Shown here piece after piece: positions 10,432 to 22,842 of a stretch of DNA of 64,000 nucleotides (its first letter is position 1; every line of letters begins with the position of its first letter). The notes beneath the pieces were generated by a model. The model ran no database searches. It was not told the origin of the DNA and saw nothing but the letters and a program-made list of their open reading frames with translations. Where the stretch lies: positions 868,001 through 932,000 of the forward strand of contig CM082591.2 of the NCBI GenBank assembly GCA_040954595.2, read 5' to 3'. The stretch is from Balanoglossus misakiensis. Lineage: Eukaryota > Hemichordata. Both the position numbers and the translations under genes were made by a program.

Positions 10432-13400
10432 ATGTCTGATGGAAAGGAAACCAGCGATGTGAATACAACTAAAGAGAGATTTCAAGAACCCCGTGATGAC
10501 AGGGAAAGAGGGCCTCTCGATGAGGGCACTGGTTGTTCTATAACAAGAGGCACTTCTATTGAGATTACATCCTGTCCAGAGAGTGATGCCAGCAACATTG
10601 CCGGACTGTACCCATCAATGAATCGCACGAATTCCGGCAAATCAGCTGGCACGTTCGATGGAAGCAAAAGGGCAACTGATATAATGATAGAACAAAGTGA
10701 AAATGATGGTAGTGTTGGAAATGCTGGGGTTAAGGAGGTTGTTGGCCAAGGTGAATCTGCAATGAATACAAGCAGGCAACAAGGGAACATTCAAACTGAT
10801 GTTAATGCGGTTAAACATGAGTTTGGCAGTTTAGAATTCGACACTTGTCCCAGATCTGAAGCCTGTGAGAGGTCAGAAACTTCAGAAGATGAGAATCTGC
10901 CAGAATGTGGGGATGGCATCTTGGGAACCGGAAGCGGAAGTGGTCATCTGGGTGAAAAATCAAACACTGCGCGAATGACACGTGACTGCGCTTCAACAGA
11001 TACCCTTGAACATACCAGTGCTGCAGCTTCAAGGCAACTTCATGAAAACAAGGAAATTCGGCACCTAGATGGCATTGGAAAACCCAATGTAATTTCGTCA
11101 GGTGAGTCATGGCGAGTTGACTGTACACAAGCATATGTAAATTAGAATGGGTTGAGTCTATTGATAGATGTTTATGAGAAAAAGCGGTATGGAGAGGTTT
11201 GCAACATACTCTATAAATAGCATACAATCCTGTTATGACCAGACATAAATTTGCATACAATATTATATCGTCCAGGCGAGCTTTTAGAATATTACTGTCA
11301 CTTCTACCTAGCTGGCGTTGAAGTTATTGTTGTTTTATATATCTCTCTCTCTGTAGATGACACACATAGCCCAGGTGGCACCGATGCGAATCCACACAGC
11401 GAAGAATTGTTTCGGCTCATTAAGCAGAGAGAGGTGGCGACCCTTTGCCCGTTACTAAAGGTGTCTAACCTACATGCCACTGAAGACGGCTACACTTTGC
11501 TTCATCAAGCTAGCCTGCACAACAGTTCCGAACTTGTAAAGGGACTATTTTACTTCAGCGATTTCACACTGCTTGTCGACAAAGTAGTGAACGCTTCACA
11601 CGGGGACATATTCAATGGCAAAACTGCCACTGAGATCGCCAAAAAGAACAAGAATTGGGCTGTTGCCAGGACAATAGAAGAATATTCCAGATTGGAAAAC
11701 CAGCTGACCGACTTACACAGGGCAGCACGCGCTGGAGATTTGAATCAAGTAATCAAACTCTGCGAGGAGGAGGCAGATGTCAATTGTTTTATAGGTTACA
11801 TCATTACACCTCTCTACATGGCGACCAGTGCAGGCCACCTGGATGTTGTGAAGACTTTGGTTGACTGGGGCGCTGACATCAACATTCGGAACAGCCGAGG
11901 GGATACGTTCCTCCACCGAGCAGCGTCCTGGGGACACTATGCTGTGGCTGATTATCTCATCTCCACTGGCCTAGAGTCTTGTGACATTGATGCTTTGAAC
12001 CAAAGTCATGAGACGCCACTTCACAAAGCCGTCTGCTACAACCACATCGACATTGTTCAACTGTTGCTGCATAATGAGGCTAATCCTAACATACCGGATA
12101 GATATGGGAACAGTCTGCTACATTTGGCCATTTCAAACTCTTATACAAGTCTAGTAGATCTTCTTCTGCAACATGGAGCTTTGCCTGACGTTTTGAATGG
12201 CGATGGCCACGCCCCACTTCATATGGCCTGCTTCAGCAATGATCCCAACACTGTCAAGGCATTAATGCGACATTTTGCAGATGTTAACATTCGTGAGAAG
12301 AAGACACAGCAGACGCCATTACATATTGCAGTCGAACATGGACACGCTGACATCGTGACACTTCTTTGCCAGGGTGGAGCTGAAACGAATTTGAGAAACC
12401 AGTGTGGTGTTCCCCCCTTGGTTTTGGCGGTGGCCAAAAATGACGAGGGTGTTGTGGAGACTTTGATTCAACACGGAATCAGCGTTAATACAACTGTTCC
12501 AGAAAAACCTCAATATGCGGAGGACAACTCCCATAGTGACCACACAGATCTCGGATTTGAACACAATTTGAGAAGAAGTCGAAGATCCGGCAATCAAAAG
12601 CTGACAGCTTTGCATCTGGCTGCTGAAAATGGATTCACGCCATTGGTCAAGACACTTGTTGAATCTGGTGCCCGATTGGATGCAAAGGATATCATTGGGA
12701 GAACGCCTTATCACATGGCTGCCATGAAAGGGAAATTGGAAGTGGTGAAGTATATCATCCACAAAGGTATATTCATAGACATTGTCACCAACAAGAACAA
12801 CACCTGCCTCCATTTGGCAGCAAAGGGAAGTCACGTGACAGTTGTTAAGTACCTACTGAAGAAGGGTGCGAATCCGAACGCCCTAACCATGTCTTTGCAG
12901 ACGCCATTACATTTAGCCGCGTGCCAAGACAATATTGATGTGATCGTGTACATCTTGAAGTACGGTGCTGAGATAGATGCTGTGGATCTGCACGACTGGA
13001 CGCCATTATACTATGCTGCGCAAAATGGCGAAGATAGGGTCATCCGTTTGTTGGTGGCCAATGGCGCTAAAGTGGAAGGTGTTAAAGAAAGGGAGACTCC
13101 TTTGCACGTTGCTGGAAGCAGAGGACACGTGGAGTGTATTAGAGTGCTTTTGGAACTTGGTGCCAGTGTGGAAGTTCGAGATTCCAATATGCTGACCACT
13201 CTTCACCGGGCCGCAAACTCAGGCCACCAAGAAGCGGTCAAGCTGTTGATAAGTCTTGGAGCAGGTGTTAATGTCACTGATGCTGAGGGTTTGACCCCGC
13301 TCCATTTGGCCTGCATGAAAGACAACGTCGATGTTGTCAGATGCCTGGTGGAGCATTCTGCAAACATCAACGCAGAAGATAAGCAGAAGACAACTCCCTT

Positions 13401-14094
13401 GCACATTGCTGCAATGGATGGTCAACTTCTGGTGACTGACTATCTGATCCAGAATGGCGCTAACCTCGATGCGCGTGATGGAGATGGTCTCACCCCTTTA
13501 CACGACGCAGCAAAGAATGGGAGGAGTGTAATAGTGGAGGTTCTTGTCAAAGCAGGTGCTCAGTTGAACGCGCAAGATAAGGACAAGCTCACTCCTCTGC
13601 ATTACGCAGCTCAAGAAGGCCAATTGGAGGCTGTTGGGGTTCTCTTGAAGAACGGCGCAAACATCAATGCAACTACGGATCTCAAGCAGACTCCTCTACA
13701 TCTGGCCACACTGGAAGTCCACCAGCAAGTTGTCGAGATACTTCTGGAACATGGAGCAGAGACTAACCTTGCTGACTTCCACAAAGGCACTGCTCTTGTC
13801 TATGCATCGAAGGGTGGCAACTTGTTCATTGTGAAGAGACTGATCCAGAATGGGGCACAGGTTAACATGTCTGATTTCCTGCAGAAGACACCGTTGCACC
13901 ACGCTGCAGAGATGGGCCACCTGGTTATAGTAGGATTGCTGGTTGAAAGAGGAGCCACCGTTAATGCCACAGACAAGAATGGCGACAAACCGCTGAATTT
14001 GGCGCTGAAAAACAGCCATTACCCTACAGCGACGTATCTAAAAGAACAAGGTGCTCTTCTCAGTAAAAGAACAATGCGTTGCTTGGTTATGTAA
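10432..14094 (+). CDS. large ankyrin-repeat protein with C-terminal CaaX box
   Basis: Two coding exons, 10432-11101 and 11357-14094 (phase 1 at TCA G|AT), give 1135 residues. The first ~223 residues are polar, rich in Ser, Glu, Asp and Gly, and probably disordered. From about residue 265 to the end there are 23 recognisable ankyrin repeats with the core TPLHxAA and G-A-N/D-hydrophobic-N pattern, plus one or two degenerate N-terminal units. An insert of about 40 charged residues (near genomic 12490-12600) splits the array after the eighth good repeat. The protein ends in Cys-Leu-Val-Met, a consensus CaaX box with Met in the last place, preceded by basic residues, so farnesylation and membrane attachment are predicted (inference). 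No catalytic domain was seen. The whole repeat array lies in one exon, which is unusual in this intron-rich window. It is likely a scaffold; the specific orthologue is unknown. Confidence 0.9.
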
Positions 14095-15429
14095 CAACAT
14101 ACAGGGTCTTTAAGATGAAGAAAATTGGTACCAAAAAGTCTCAGATATAATATAAAAGTGCAGCGTAGTGACATTTACGGTTTGTGGAATATGATAGTGA
14201 TGTGGAACAAGATACAGATGAAAACATGTACATGTAGTGACCTTTTAGTTTCGTGGATATTTTGAATTCAATTTTCCGTGCATACGCACATTTTTAGAAT
14301 TCTGTGAAGGCTTATACCGGAGGCCATATACCTGGGAGGGACCTCATGAAAGTATTTACGCTGGTAAAATTTACCCGCACCTTTTTTTCTACAAGTGTGA
14401 TACGCGAGCTATACCGCTGTACATATTTAAGTAACTTCTGGCGAGAAAAATGTCCTGCAATGTAGTTTAAAACAGTAATAATGGAAATAGTTTCTCGCCT
14501 CGTTAACCTAGATATGAAGATTTATTTATCAGACGAAATTAATTGTATTGTCTCAGTGTTCAATTACTACGAGTCTAAATATATCCCAATAATAGCCAAG
14601 GTTATTTCTAATCAAGTATTTATCTGATAGCTATATATGATAATTATAAACATCAATTGTGCTGGTATAACAGCTACACTGTCTTCATTACATGGAGTCC
14701 TATAAGCATAGATCCAAATGAACAAGATGTCATGATCATGGGTACGCATACAGTAAAGGTAGGCTAGGTTGATTAAGTTTATTTTACAATACCCATAACC
14801 GAATAAAATTTGATGAAATAACTTTGCAATCTTGAACGCAGAATACAGTTATTTTCACCAGTCTTCTCTTGTTGCCTTGACAATAAATTTGAGATTTGTG
14901 TAAGTGTGAACTGGGTGAATATTTTTTATTCTGTGCTACCATGTGAGGGCGATATATGAAAACAGATGTGAACACGCGTGCGTGCACCTGGCATGGCTTG
15001 GGGTACAATTCGAAGACGTGGAACCAACTTTGAATTTGATTATGGATTTTTATTTTCGTCGTTCCTTCCTCCTTGATTCAGAAAAGAGGCGAGAATCATA
15101 CACTGAACTAGTCTTCCATGTACAATATACATTGCGTTATTAAATCTATCAATTCTTGAGATAAATCCATCAAAAACTCGACAAACGAAGAACAGTACGA
15201 GCGCCACCATAGTCGCCCTAGTTCAAAGTTCAGGGGAACCTGGATTCCCAACCAATCAGAACGTCGCGACCAGTTCAGCTAGTCAGGTCATACCCGGGTC
15301 ACGCCGACCAAATAAGGAAAATATAGGACGGCGGAGAACATCTTCTTTGTTATCAACACATGCATGTCCGGCAGTCGAAACAGCCTTGCTTCACTTCTAT
15401 AACGGTGACTTACAGAAACAGAAAACATC
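14095..15429. other. intergenic, ankyrin gene to TMEM53-like gene
   Basis: 1.3 kb holding the 3' UTR of the ankyrin gene and the promoter and 5' UTR of the TMEM53-like gene. No coding frame is supported. The last ~200 bp are less AT-rich and contain a CCAATCAG box near 15252. Confidence 0.4.
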
Positions 15430-15437
15430 ATGTTTAA
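15360..15437 (+). promoter_or_regulatory. 25-codon uORF overlapping the TMEM53-like start
   Basis: An ATG at 15360 opens a 25-residue frame whose stop TAA (15435-15437) lies inside the second and third codons of the main reading frame, out of frame with it. If the mRNA includes this ATG, initiation there would compete with the main start at 15430. Whether the transcript begins upstream of 15360 is not known. Confidence 0.4.
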
Positions 15438-18071
15438 CATCACAAGGCGAGCTGTCGTCGTTCAGGAGATGGTGAAGGCGTTTGTACAACCGGTGAGTGA
15501 AAAGCCTGTTATGAAAGCTACATCATCATGTCAGTATCCATGTTCACATTTCATGATTGATGCTCTCTCATTAATCATAATGGGGACATTATTTCGTTTA
15601 TGGTGAGTGGTGGAGTGGTTTGCTACAGGTCCAACAACCACAGAAAGGAAAGCAATTCTAAGCCACGTTACAGTGGATAGTGGCAGAGTGTGCGTTTTTT
15701 TTTCTCTGGTTGAGATGCATGCAATTATTTTTCCATCCACGTGTCACTGCATGATCGGAAAGTAGGGCTGGTTCATTCTGAGTTCTGACCTATTTTCGTC
15801 TTACTCGTCTATTTGGTGATACAGTTTATGGCGTTCTTGTAATGGTTTGCCTTTACTCTAGTGAATAATGCAGACTCATTTATTTTTCCACTAAATTTAA
15901 CAAGCTCTAGAAATGCCACCCCATCATGCTCACAGTCATCATACTTCGATAACACAAGAGATTTGGTAAATCAGGAATTAAAAGAAATTTATACAGGAAT
16001 ATAGACTGACAGTGCTTTTATAATCACTAAATCAGGGTATCAAGGTCAGGCCACAGACAGAGTTGAGACTGGTGCTGGGCAATGTACCTGGCACTGGCAT
16101 TTTGATTAGACTAGTCACTCTCTTTGGAAATGGATTATGGGCCCACTGAGGTTTAAATGGATATTACAATTCATCTGCCACATATTAGGTGGCAGATAGC
16201 ATATGGAATTATGCACATTTCAAACACATTGTGTTCAGACTTCGTACTTACGCAACAAATACTGACTGGGGTCATTGAACGGAACTTCAAGGACGAATGC
16301 AAAATCCCAGTGTCCAGTTACAACCTATTATAATTGTTTTGTTGGCAGATTCAAAATTTTAATGATGTCATGTGTGCAGTTTTCCTTTTGAGAGATTAGT
16401 AGATAAAGTCAGGTAATCTTGACCATAATCCCTAGCCATACATAAGCTTATTGACGGCTGTGAGTAATAATAATGAAAAATGTACTGTAAAACAGTATGA
16501 TGTAGTCAAAATGAGGTCAAGTCAGCAGTTTTCTGTAGTGAACAGGTTTTGTTGGAATCTATTATTGAATACCAAAGAAAGAAAAAGGTGTTAGCATCAC
16601 TGCATTCGTAATTTATGCAGTGTTTAGTCAGACAGATTATTGGTGCATTTACTTTACATTTGACTAATTGTAATGCACACAGGAGCATTAATAGATTGTT
16701 CAATCACAATCCCTGGTTGAATGGATTTGGGTATGTCTGTTACCTTTGACTGTAATGGTCTATGTTCTTTCCATGGTCTTGTTCGTTTAGTTCACATGAT
16801 TTATACAGAAATCCTTACAATTACTCATAAACACAGTCCATTAACCTACATTTTTTATTATAATGGACTTTGGGTTGAAAAAGTGATACATTGACCTGGC
16901 AGTTGCTATATTTAATTTGTCCCACTTTAAGTGACAGTATTAAACACACTGAAACGCCAAAGTCCAATGAATGGTGTTACTTATATGTACATCAGTGATT
17001 GAGAAATATCTGCCCATATTGTTACACACATGAATGACCTTGTTGATATCACCCAGATGGTATGACGTGCGATGATATCTTTGCAAGTCAGCAGATGTCC
17101 AGATGTGCAAGACTGAGATACAGAGCTGTACATTCATCATGGTGAAATAGCCTAGTTTTAGAAGAAGAAGAAACCATGAATAAAAAGCAGATAATAAATA
17201 AACTTTCTGTCATTCTATCGATCCACAGCCAAAACATGTAGGTCGCATCGCCAAAGCCTTCTCCATCATGACCCCAGCTAATGTCACAGCAAAGAAAATA
17301 AATGAAAACTTGTTGTATAAAGAAGTTGAAAGGAATGAGAATCAAGAGACGTACAAGCCGTTGGTTTTGCTGTTTAGCTGGATGGCAGCCAAGCAAAAGC
17401 ATCTTGAGAAGTTTGCCGATTATTACTTGAATCGGCAGTGTGATGTCCTTATTGTTCGTATTTCGCCCAGCCAGTTGCTGCTTCCTCGGAAGGGGTCACA
17501 GGTCATCGCCGAGAAAGTGGTCGAGTTTGTACAACAGGATGACATGAGGCAAAAAGAGTTGCTGGTGCATGCGTTTTCTGTAGGAGCGTATCTGTACAGC
17601 GAGGTGATTCAAAAGATGCAGAAGATGGCGAGACACGAGAAGGAAATACTGCAGCGCGTTCTGGGTCAGGTTTACGACAGTCCTGTGGATCTCGACAACA
17701 TCCCGGTCGGGCTGTCGCGAGCTGTGACTGGAAACTCAGTTCTGCAATCCACTTTCCAGAAAACCTTAGAAGGATACCTCAAGATGGCTCACACCATGGC
17801 AACCAAACATTACCAGCAAGCCTCGAAGACATTCTTTTATAATCCAATCACAGCTCCATCGCTGTTCATCTACTCGAAGAAAGATCCCATCGGAGACCCG
17901 GTTACAATAGAGAGGGCGATGTCTTCTTTGCGAGACAAACAAGGCTACCTAGTTTATGGAAAGTGCTTTGAAGAATCGCATCACGTCAGTCATCTTTATA
18001 AATATCCTGATGAGTACCTGACTACACTTGATGACTTTTTTGATCAGTTTGATCACTTCAAGCAGAAATAA
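15430..18071 (+). CDS. TMEM53-like: TMEM53-like (DUF829) alpha/beta hydrolase-fold protein
   Basis: Exon 1 is 15430-15492 (21 codons) and exon 2 is 17229-18071, joined at phase 0 across a 1.7 kb intron, giving 301 residues against about 277 for human TMEM53. Features of the DUF829 family are LVLLFSWM near residues 66-73, the nucleophile-type motif HAFSVGA with Ser138, SKKDPIGDP with Asp240/244, and EESHHVSHLYKYPDEY with His272/273. This is a plausible Ser-Asp-His triad. In vertebrates TMEM53 is a nuclear-envelope protein affecting SMAD signalling (known). Its location here is uncertain, since the short N-terminus with several Arg and no acid before residue 13 could also be a weak organelle signal. 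It lies apart from the hydrolase cluster and is not a close relative of it. Confidence 0.88.
15493..17228. other. long intron 1 of the TMEM53-like gene
   Basis: 1736 bp, GT-AG (gtgagtga to atccacag). AT-rich, without microsatellite or supported nested gene. Minus-strand frames at 16506-16703 and 17088-17402 have no splice or homology support. Confidence 0.7.
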
Positions 18072-19424
18072 CTGACAAAAGAATCGGCCATTTGTGGGAG
18101 TGTAGCTCCTCATGAACTAGAAAAACAATCTGCATTAAAGGTTTTGAAGAATGAAAACATTCGACACATGCAGAAGATTGGTCAACTCCAAATTGGAGGT
18201 AGTGTGTCTTTATCTCATGGTATCATCATTTTTTTTAAATCATGTCACAGTTTCTGAAAGAACTTTTACATATTTTAATCTGCTAAAAATGGAATTCTTT
18301 TTCTGCATATTTTAAACCTCATCACCAGAAATAGAATTCTACCAATGTAAAATATGTCCCCACTCACACATGTATGTAAAATTAGCTACCCATATGGCAG
18401 ACATCACTATTAAACACTTTGCCATTATTTTCACATTCAAAGTTTCAGGGTAAAATTTGTGAATGATTTTTTAATCATACTGAGAAAAAATTCAAATATT
18501 TTCTCAAGGGCATTATTGTGCTAATTCCACATAATTTGTGATTAAAGGCATACAATCACCTCTCATTTACATACATATATGGTCAAAGAGTTATCGGGGG
18601 GGGGGGGGGGGGGGGGGGGATTTTTAACAAATTGCCATGGAAACCAGGTAAATATGCAGGTGACTGTGTACCTTTAACAAGTTGTATATGTACAGTCTTT
18701 GAAATTTATTATCATGTAATAAATTTTCTTGCACGTTCATATTTGGTTTTGCCGTTTTGGTTGACAATTTTTAAATTTTCCAGGGTTGGGTGCTCAGACG
18801 AAGAGAAATACTGTAGATTCAGTTCATTGTGGACGGGTTTCATTTTCTCAGGTGCTTTTACTTCAATATTGAGAAAAAAGCAATTGAAACTACTCTTGAC
18901 TCTGAAGCAGAAATTTTATTCATGTTTTTACCCAACATCAGGTAGTACGGTCCAGCAAAACAAATTCAAATTCAAAATCAACTTTTCTGTGTAAAGAAAA
19001 AAAAAACTAGGGCATTGAGAAGATGAAACGACATGGCCTGTTACTGGAAGAGATCATTGACGTTCTTTCCAGCTCACTGACCTTTGACCTCACTAATCAC
19101 ACACCCAGCTGGTTAAAAATCCTAATATGGCGTTAAAAATGAATTAAACACCTGATTTTATTGATAATACAATTTCACAAGGAAACCACACAGTTGCTAC
19201 GTTCAACATGCATTTCATACAAAGCATGGGATGCAAATTTCAATCACACATATCTCTTGAAAAAACAAGAAAAAACATTGAAACTACAAATGAAAAGTGA
19301 ACTCAAGGAGAATCACAAGAATGATTTCGGCAGTAACAAAAACGACTGGTTTTTCACTCTTTGAATTCTACAATGCGATGTATTTCAGTGTTTAGTGACT
19401 CTTGTCAATTATTGTAACACATCA
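18072..19424. other. intergenic between convergent TMEM53-like and SAMM50 genes
   Basis: 1.35 kb between two 3' ends. It holds ATTAAA near 18134 (a possible poly(A) signal for the plus gene), a 24-base G run, and TTTATT near 19156 that reads AATAAA on the minus strand. The plus frame 18632-18994 is AT-rich with no recognisable domain and is not called a gene. Confidence 0.5.
18596..18619. repeat. poly-G run, 24 bases
   Basis: Twenty-four consecutive G on the plus strand in the 3' flank of the TMEM53-like gene. It is the longest homopolymer in the window. Confidence 0.95.
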
Positions 19425-22400
19425 CTATAGAAAGTTGATCCCCACTCCAAACTGGAAGCCTTCACAGATCCTGAAATAAAAACACACAAAGCTTTTGAGA
19501 ATAGTCATTATCACTTAACAATTTTACATAATTATCAGCAGATAATCAGTTTGATACATCAAGAATATTTCTAGTGCAAAATGCATCATCATACAGAACC
19601 AGTTAATCTGTGGGTGTCTGTAAAATCAGGCACTGTACCCAATGTAGACAGAAAGCCTTTCATCCCAAACAAAGGCCTAGGATCAAGCAGACCAACACAA
19701 TGAAAGGCCCCCAATTCAGAACAATACATGTACTACACACACTGCTTGTCTACATCTGATTTAAATTCTGGTCTCCTTTTCAACTCAATGCTGCATGCAC
19801 TATAGAGCCACTACACCTAAAATGACTCTTCTGCTTTGAAAGCCAGGGTGGATGGCCGGTCACTGTTTGCTGCCCTCACATGACATAAATGGAACTGTGG
19901 AAAGATTAGCCTCAGTCATCAACCACAGCTTGGCAGTGTTTGCTGCCCTCACATGTCCGAAACAGAAATGCTCCATAGTTGGTTGACTTACTTATCTGTG
20001 TTTGCTGCCCTCATTGGCACACAATAGTTTAACTCCAGTCTGGCAATTTGTCCGAGTCTTAATACAAGGCCAGCTCCATAGGACCATCTCAGTGTTTCTA
20101 ACATCCTGTCAAGATTTGAGTTCCATGGTTCATCTGAAAGTGAAAGAGATTCTCACAAGTGTGGTCGAAGGATGAAAAGTGTTTTCAATCGACCGGACAT
20201 GACGTGAGTACAAGTTACAGGCAAAGAGCAGCAGTGATAACACTGTACAGGTAAGAACCCCGCCCTGAGTACAATCTCACACCTAATCAATAGATTGATT
20301 CATGCTGACACTGTGAAAATTAAATCATCTTGCTCAGCAGGAGTATCATGCAATGTTGGGGGTTGGTCAGCGGAACAATATGAAACAGTGAAGTCCGACT
20401 TACCAAAATTGACGGTGCCGAGATTACCAGCATTGACAAAGAAGTGTGTTCGGAAGAGTTCTCCAAATCCACCTTTTCCGGGATTGAATGGAAGCGGAGT
20501 GTAGAGATGAATCCCTGCTGCCCAGAATGCCTCAGCACCAATGGAATCCCCTGGAAGGTGATAAAATGCTGTGTTACATCAAGCCCCCTATCTCCCTGTT
20601 GACAGCACTTGCTGGTAACCATATTGCTGATCCAGGCCTTAGTGTTTCAACAAACAAAACACACCACATAAGGTGAATAAGTGATTCTGCCTGTTACTAC
20701 AGCAACTTACCCTCACTATGCAGTCCTATCCCTCTCATTGTGAACCCCCTTATAGAGTTTGGACCACCCAAGAAGAATCTGTCCAGAATATTTGATGGGC
20801 TATTTTCTAATGGTTTCAAGACTCCCCCGGTTAGCGAACAGGACAACACCTGCAAAATAAAAAATAAATAAATACACTGAGCATGGACATAGAAAGGTTT
20901 AATACCAAATATACAATCTGTGGATATAATTATTTATTTTCAGACAAAGTAAAATTTCTCACCATGTCCCAGAACAGTTTTTGATTAAGTTGAAATTCCA
21001 CTTCTTCTTTGAAGAACTTAATATCTCCGCCGGTGTAGCCAGCTAACTCCTGGTTCAATTTCAGCAGATAGCCACTTGATGGGAAGATATTTTCATCTCT
21101 GGTATCACAGACGTAATTGTGCTGAAAGATAAAATACACAAGGAAAGTTAGGAATCTCCTCTTGAAATACCAACAAACATTACAGCTTATTCCCCTCGTA
21201 GGGCACTAGATTTATGAAAAGGGTGTATAGGAACATAGACATTAGAGTTATACCTTTAATGATGACTTGAGTGTATGTCCCGACTCTTCCCGTACAGCAA
21301 ATGATGAGGTCCTCGTCAGACAGGAAAGTTCCCTCCACACGCCTTCCCATCGTAACGACTGTCTTCCAACAATACTTGGAAACTTAACAAAGAAGATATG
21401 AAATTGTTTGAATTTCATAATCAAGTAACAATAACTGAATCAGAAAATTATAAAAATGTTACACCACAATATGACAGGGAAATGTGCCTTTCAAAAGGTT
21501 AACAACCACTGGTTATAATGAAGTGACAATACTCACTGATAAATCTACTGAGACTCCCCGCTCTGTGTCTCTATACCCACTGGGCGGTAACTCTGACATG
21601 ACTTTGAAAGCTGTGGTTGTTAGGCTGTGAAAGAAAGAAAATAATTCTATATTTTTACATTACTGTCATCGGATAATACATACCACTATTGGAAACATGT
21701 AACTATGTTCCTATCACTTTCTGTCGGTTGTTTTAGATTAACAAATTGTATGTTCCATGTACAGTTGTATGTGTGCTATACATATTGAAACTGCAGAGGG
21801 ACATGCAAGTGGCTGTTAGAACAAAGCAAGTCCATCCATTCTTACCATTTTTGTATATCTCCTTTGATGGGTTTAGTGAAAGCAACATGAAACCCGGTAG
21901 ATTTCTTACTTCCGTATGAATATTCTGCTGAGACCTTCTCCGCTCTGCCGAATACATTAGGCAACTTTATCCCCAGAACCTGTTGGGTTTAAAGTGTACA
22001 AAAGTGAAAAATCCCCCTTTCACCACTATGGTTCAGTCAACTCAATTGCTTCCTATGGAAAAGTTGGACCTCTGAAGAGGGAACTGGGGGTAAAAGCAAG
22101 ATAATTCTGAGATGATCTACATATATGTGTGAAAGCCTCACCAGACTCCCTTCATTATTTCCAACCAAAGTATGGACTCCGCCTCGAATCGGTTTTGCCT
22201 CCTTTACATCAAACGTCACATCCAAGCCATGTGGGTCTGCATTTTCACCTTTTGACATAAAAACAATTTGGTGCTCCAGTTAGAGTGGAAGAGAGAATGT
22301 TTGATCTGTATTGAAATGTCTGTACATGTTTATCTATGCATGTTTTGCACCATTGACACTGTAACGTACCATACTGTACAGTGCAGCACCTTACCTTTAC

Positions 22401-22821
22401 TGGTGTCAATGACAATGACAATACTTTTAAATATGGCTAATTTATCCATCTTCTCCCTTGCTTCGTTCGACTTCTTGATAACTTCTTGTATACTGGTTGC
22501 ACTGAGAACATCTTTGACAATATTAGCCACCAAGTCAGCTTTGGTCTTTTTCAGGCCTTCGATATGAATGTGTTCAACTTTAGCCTGGAGGTCAAAAACA
22601 GACAACAGATGATGTTGATGACTATAGTGGCAAGCAAAGACTCGTGATTTTTTCCTCTTTCAGCAATGTTCGTTTCGTACAACCTTCCCATTTGCCTGTT
22701 GGAAAAAATCAAGGAATACGAAGCTGATGTTTTTTACCTGTTGGTTATCCAACACTAGGACTTGTTGTTTCATTCCCGGGGGAGGTGGTGGGGGAGGGGG
22801 AGATCCTTTTCCTGCTACCAT
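19425..22821 (-). CDS. SAMM50: SAMM50, mitochondrial outer membrane assembly barrel
   Basis: Eleven coding exons on minus: 22821-22738, 22584-22395, 22248-22142, 21979-21846, 21624-21537, 21382-21254, 21121-20963, 20849-20711, 20550-20404, 20133-19992 and 19470-19425. They join in frame to 454 residues (human 469). Residues 1-28 contain a run of Pro. A POTRA-type domain follows (about 29-100, with [11 protein letters not shown] and KSNEAREKM), then an Omp85-type beta-barrel. [13 protein letters not shown] and [26 protein letters not shown] are near-invariant Sam50 blocks, and the C-terminal [11 protein letters not shown] fits the beta-signal. Sam50 is the core of the SAM complex that inserts beta-barrel proteins into the outer membrane (known). 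Upstream of the ATG the frame hits TGA TAA, so the start is secure; an untranslated exon appears to end near 22933. The gene is convergent with the TMEM53-like gene and head-to-head with the nrf-6-like gene. Confidence 0.96.
19864..20013. repeat. three copies of a 15-19 bp motif
   Basis: The 19-mer tgtttgctgccctcacatg occurs at 19864-19882 and 19937-19955, and its first 15 bases occur again at 19999-20013. The third copy is the 3' end of SAMM50 coding exon 10 (residues MRAANT on the minus strand). The other two are in the last intron. Confidence 0.85.
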
Positions 22822-22842
22822 AGCTGGGTATGCATCTAAACC

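Noticed and set aside
12319-14019. Several minus-strand frames opposite the ankyrin exon
   Set aside because: Antisense shadows of a long repetitive GC-balanced coding exon.
18632-18994. 120-residue plus frame after the poly-G run
   Set aside because: AT-rich, no domain, no splice context, and lies in the likely 3' UTR of the TMEM53-like gene.
19864-20013. CRISPR-like short spaced repeats
   Set aside because: Only three partial copies, overlapping a coding exon of an animal gene.
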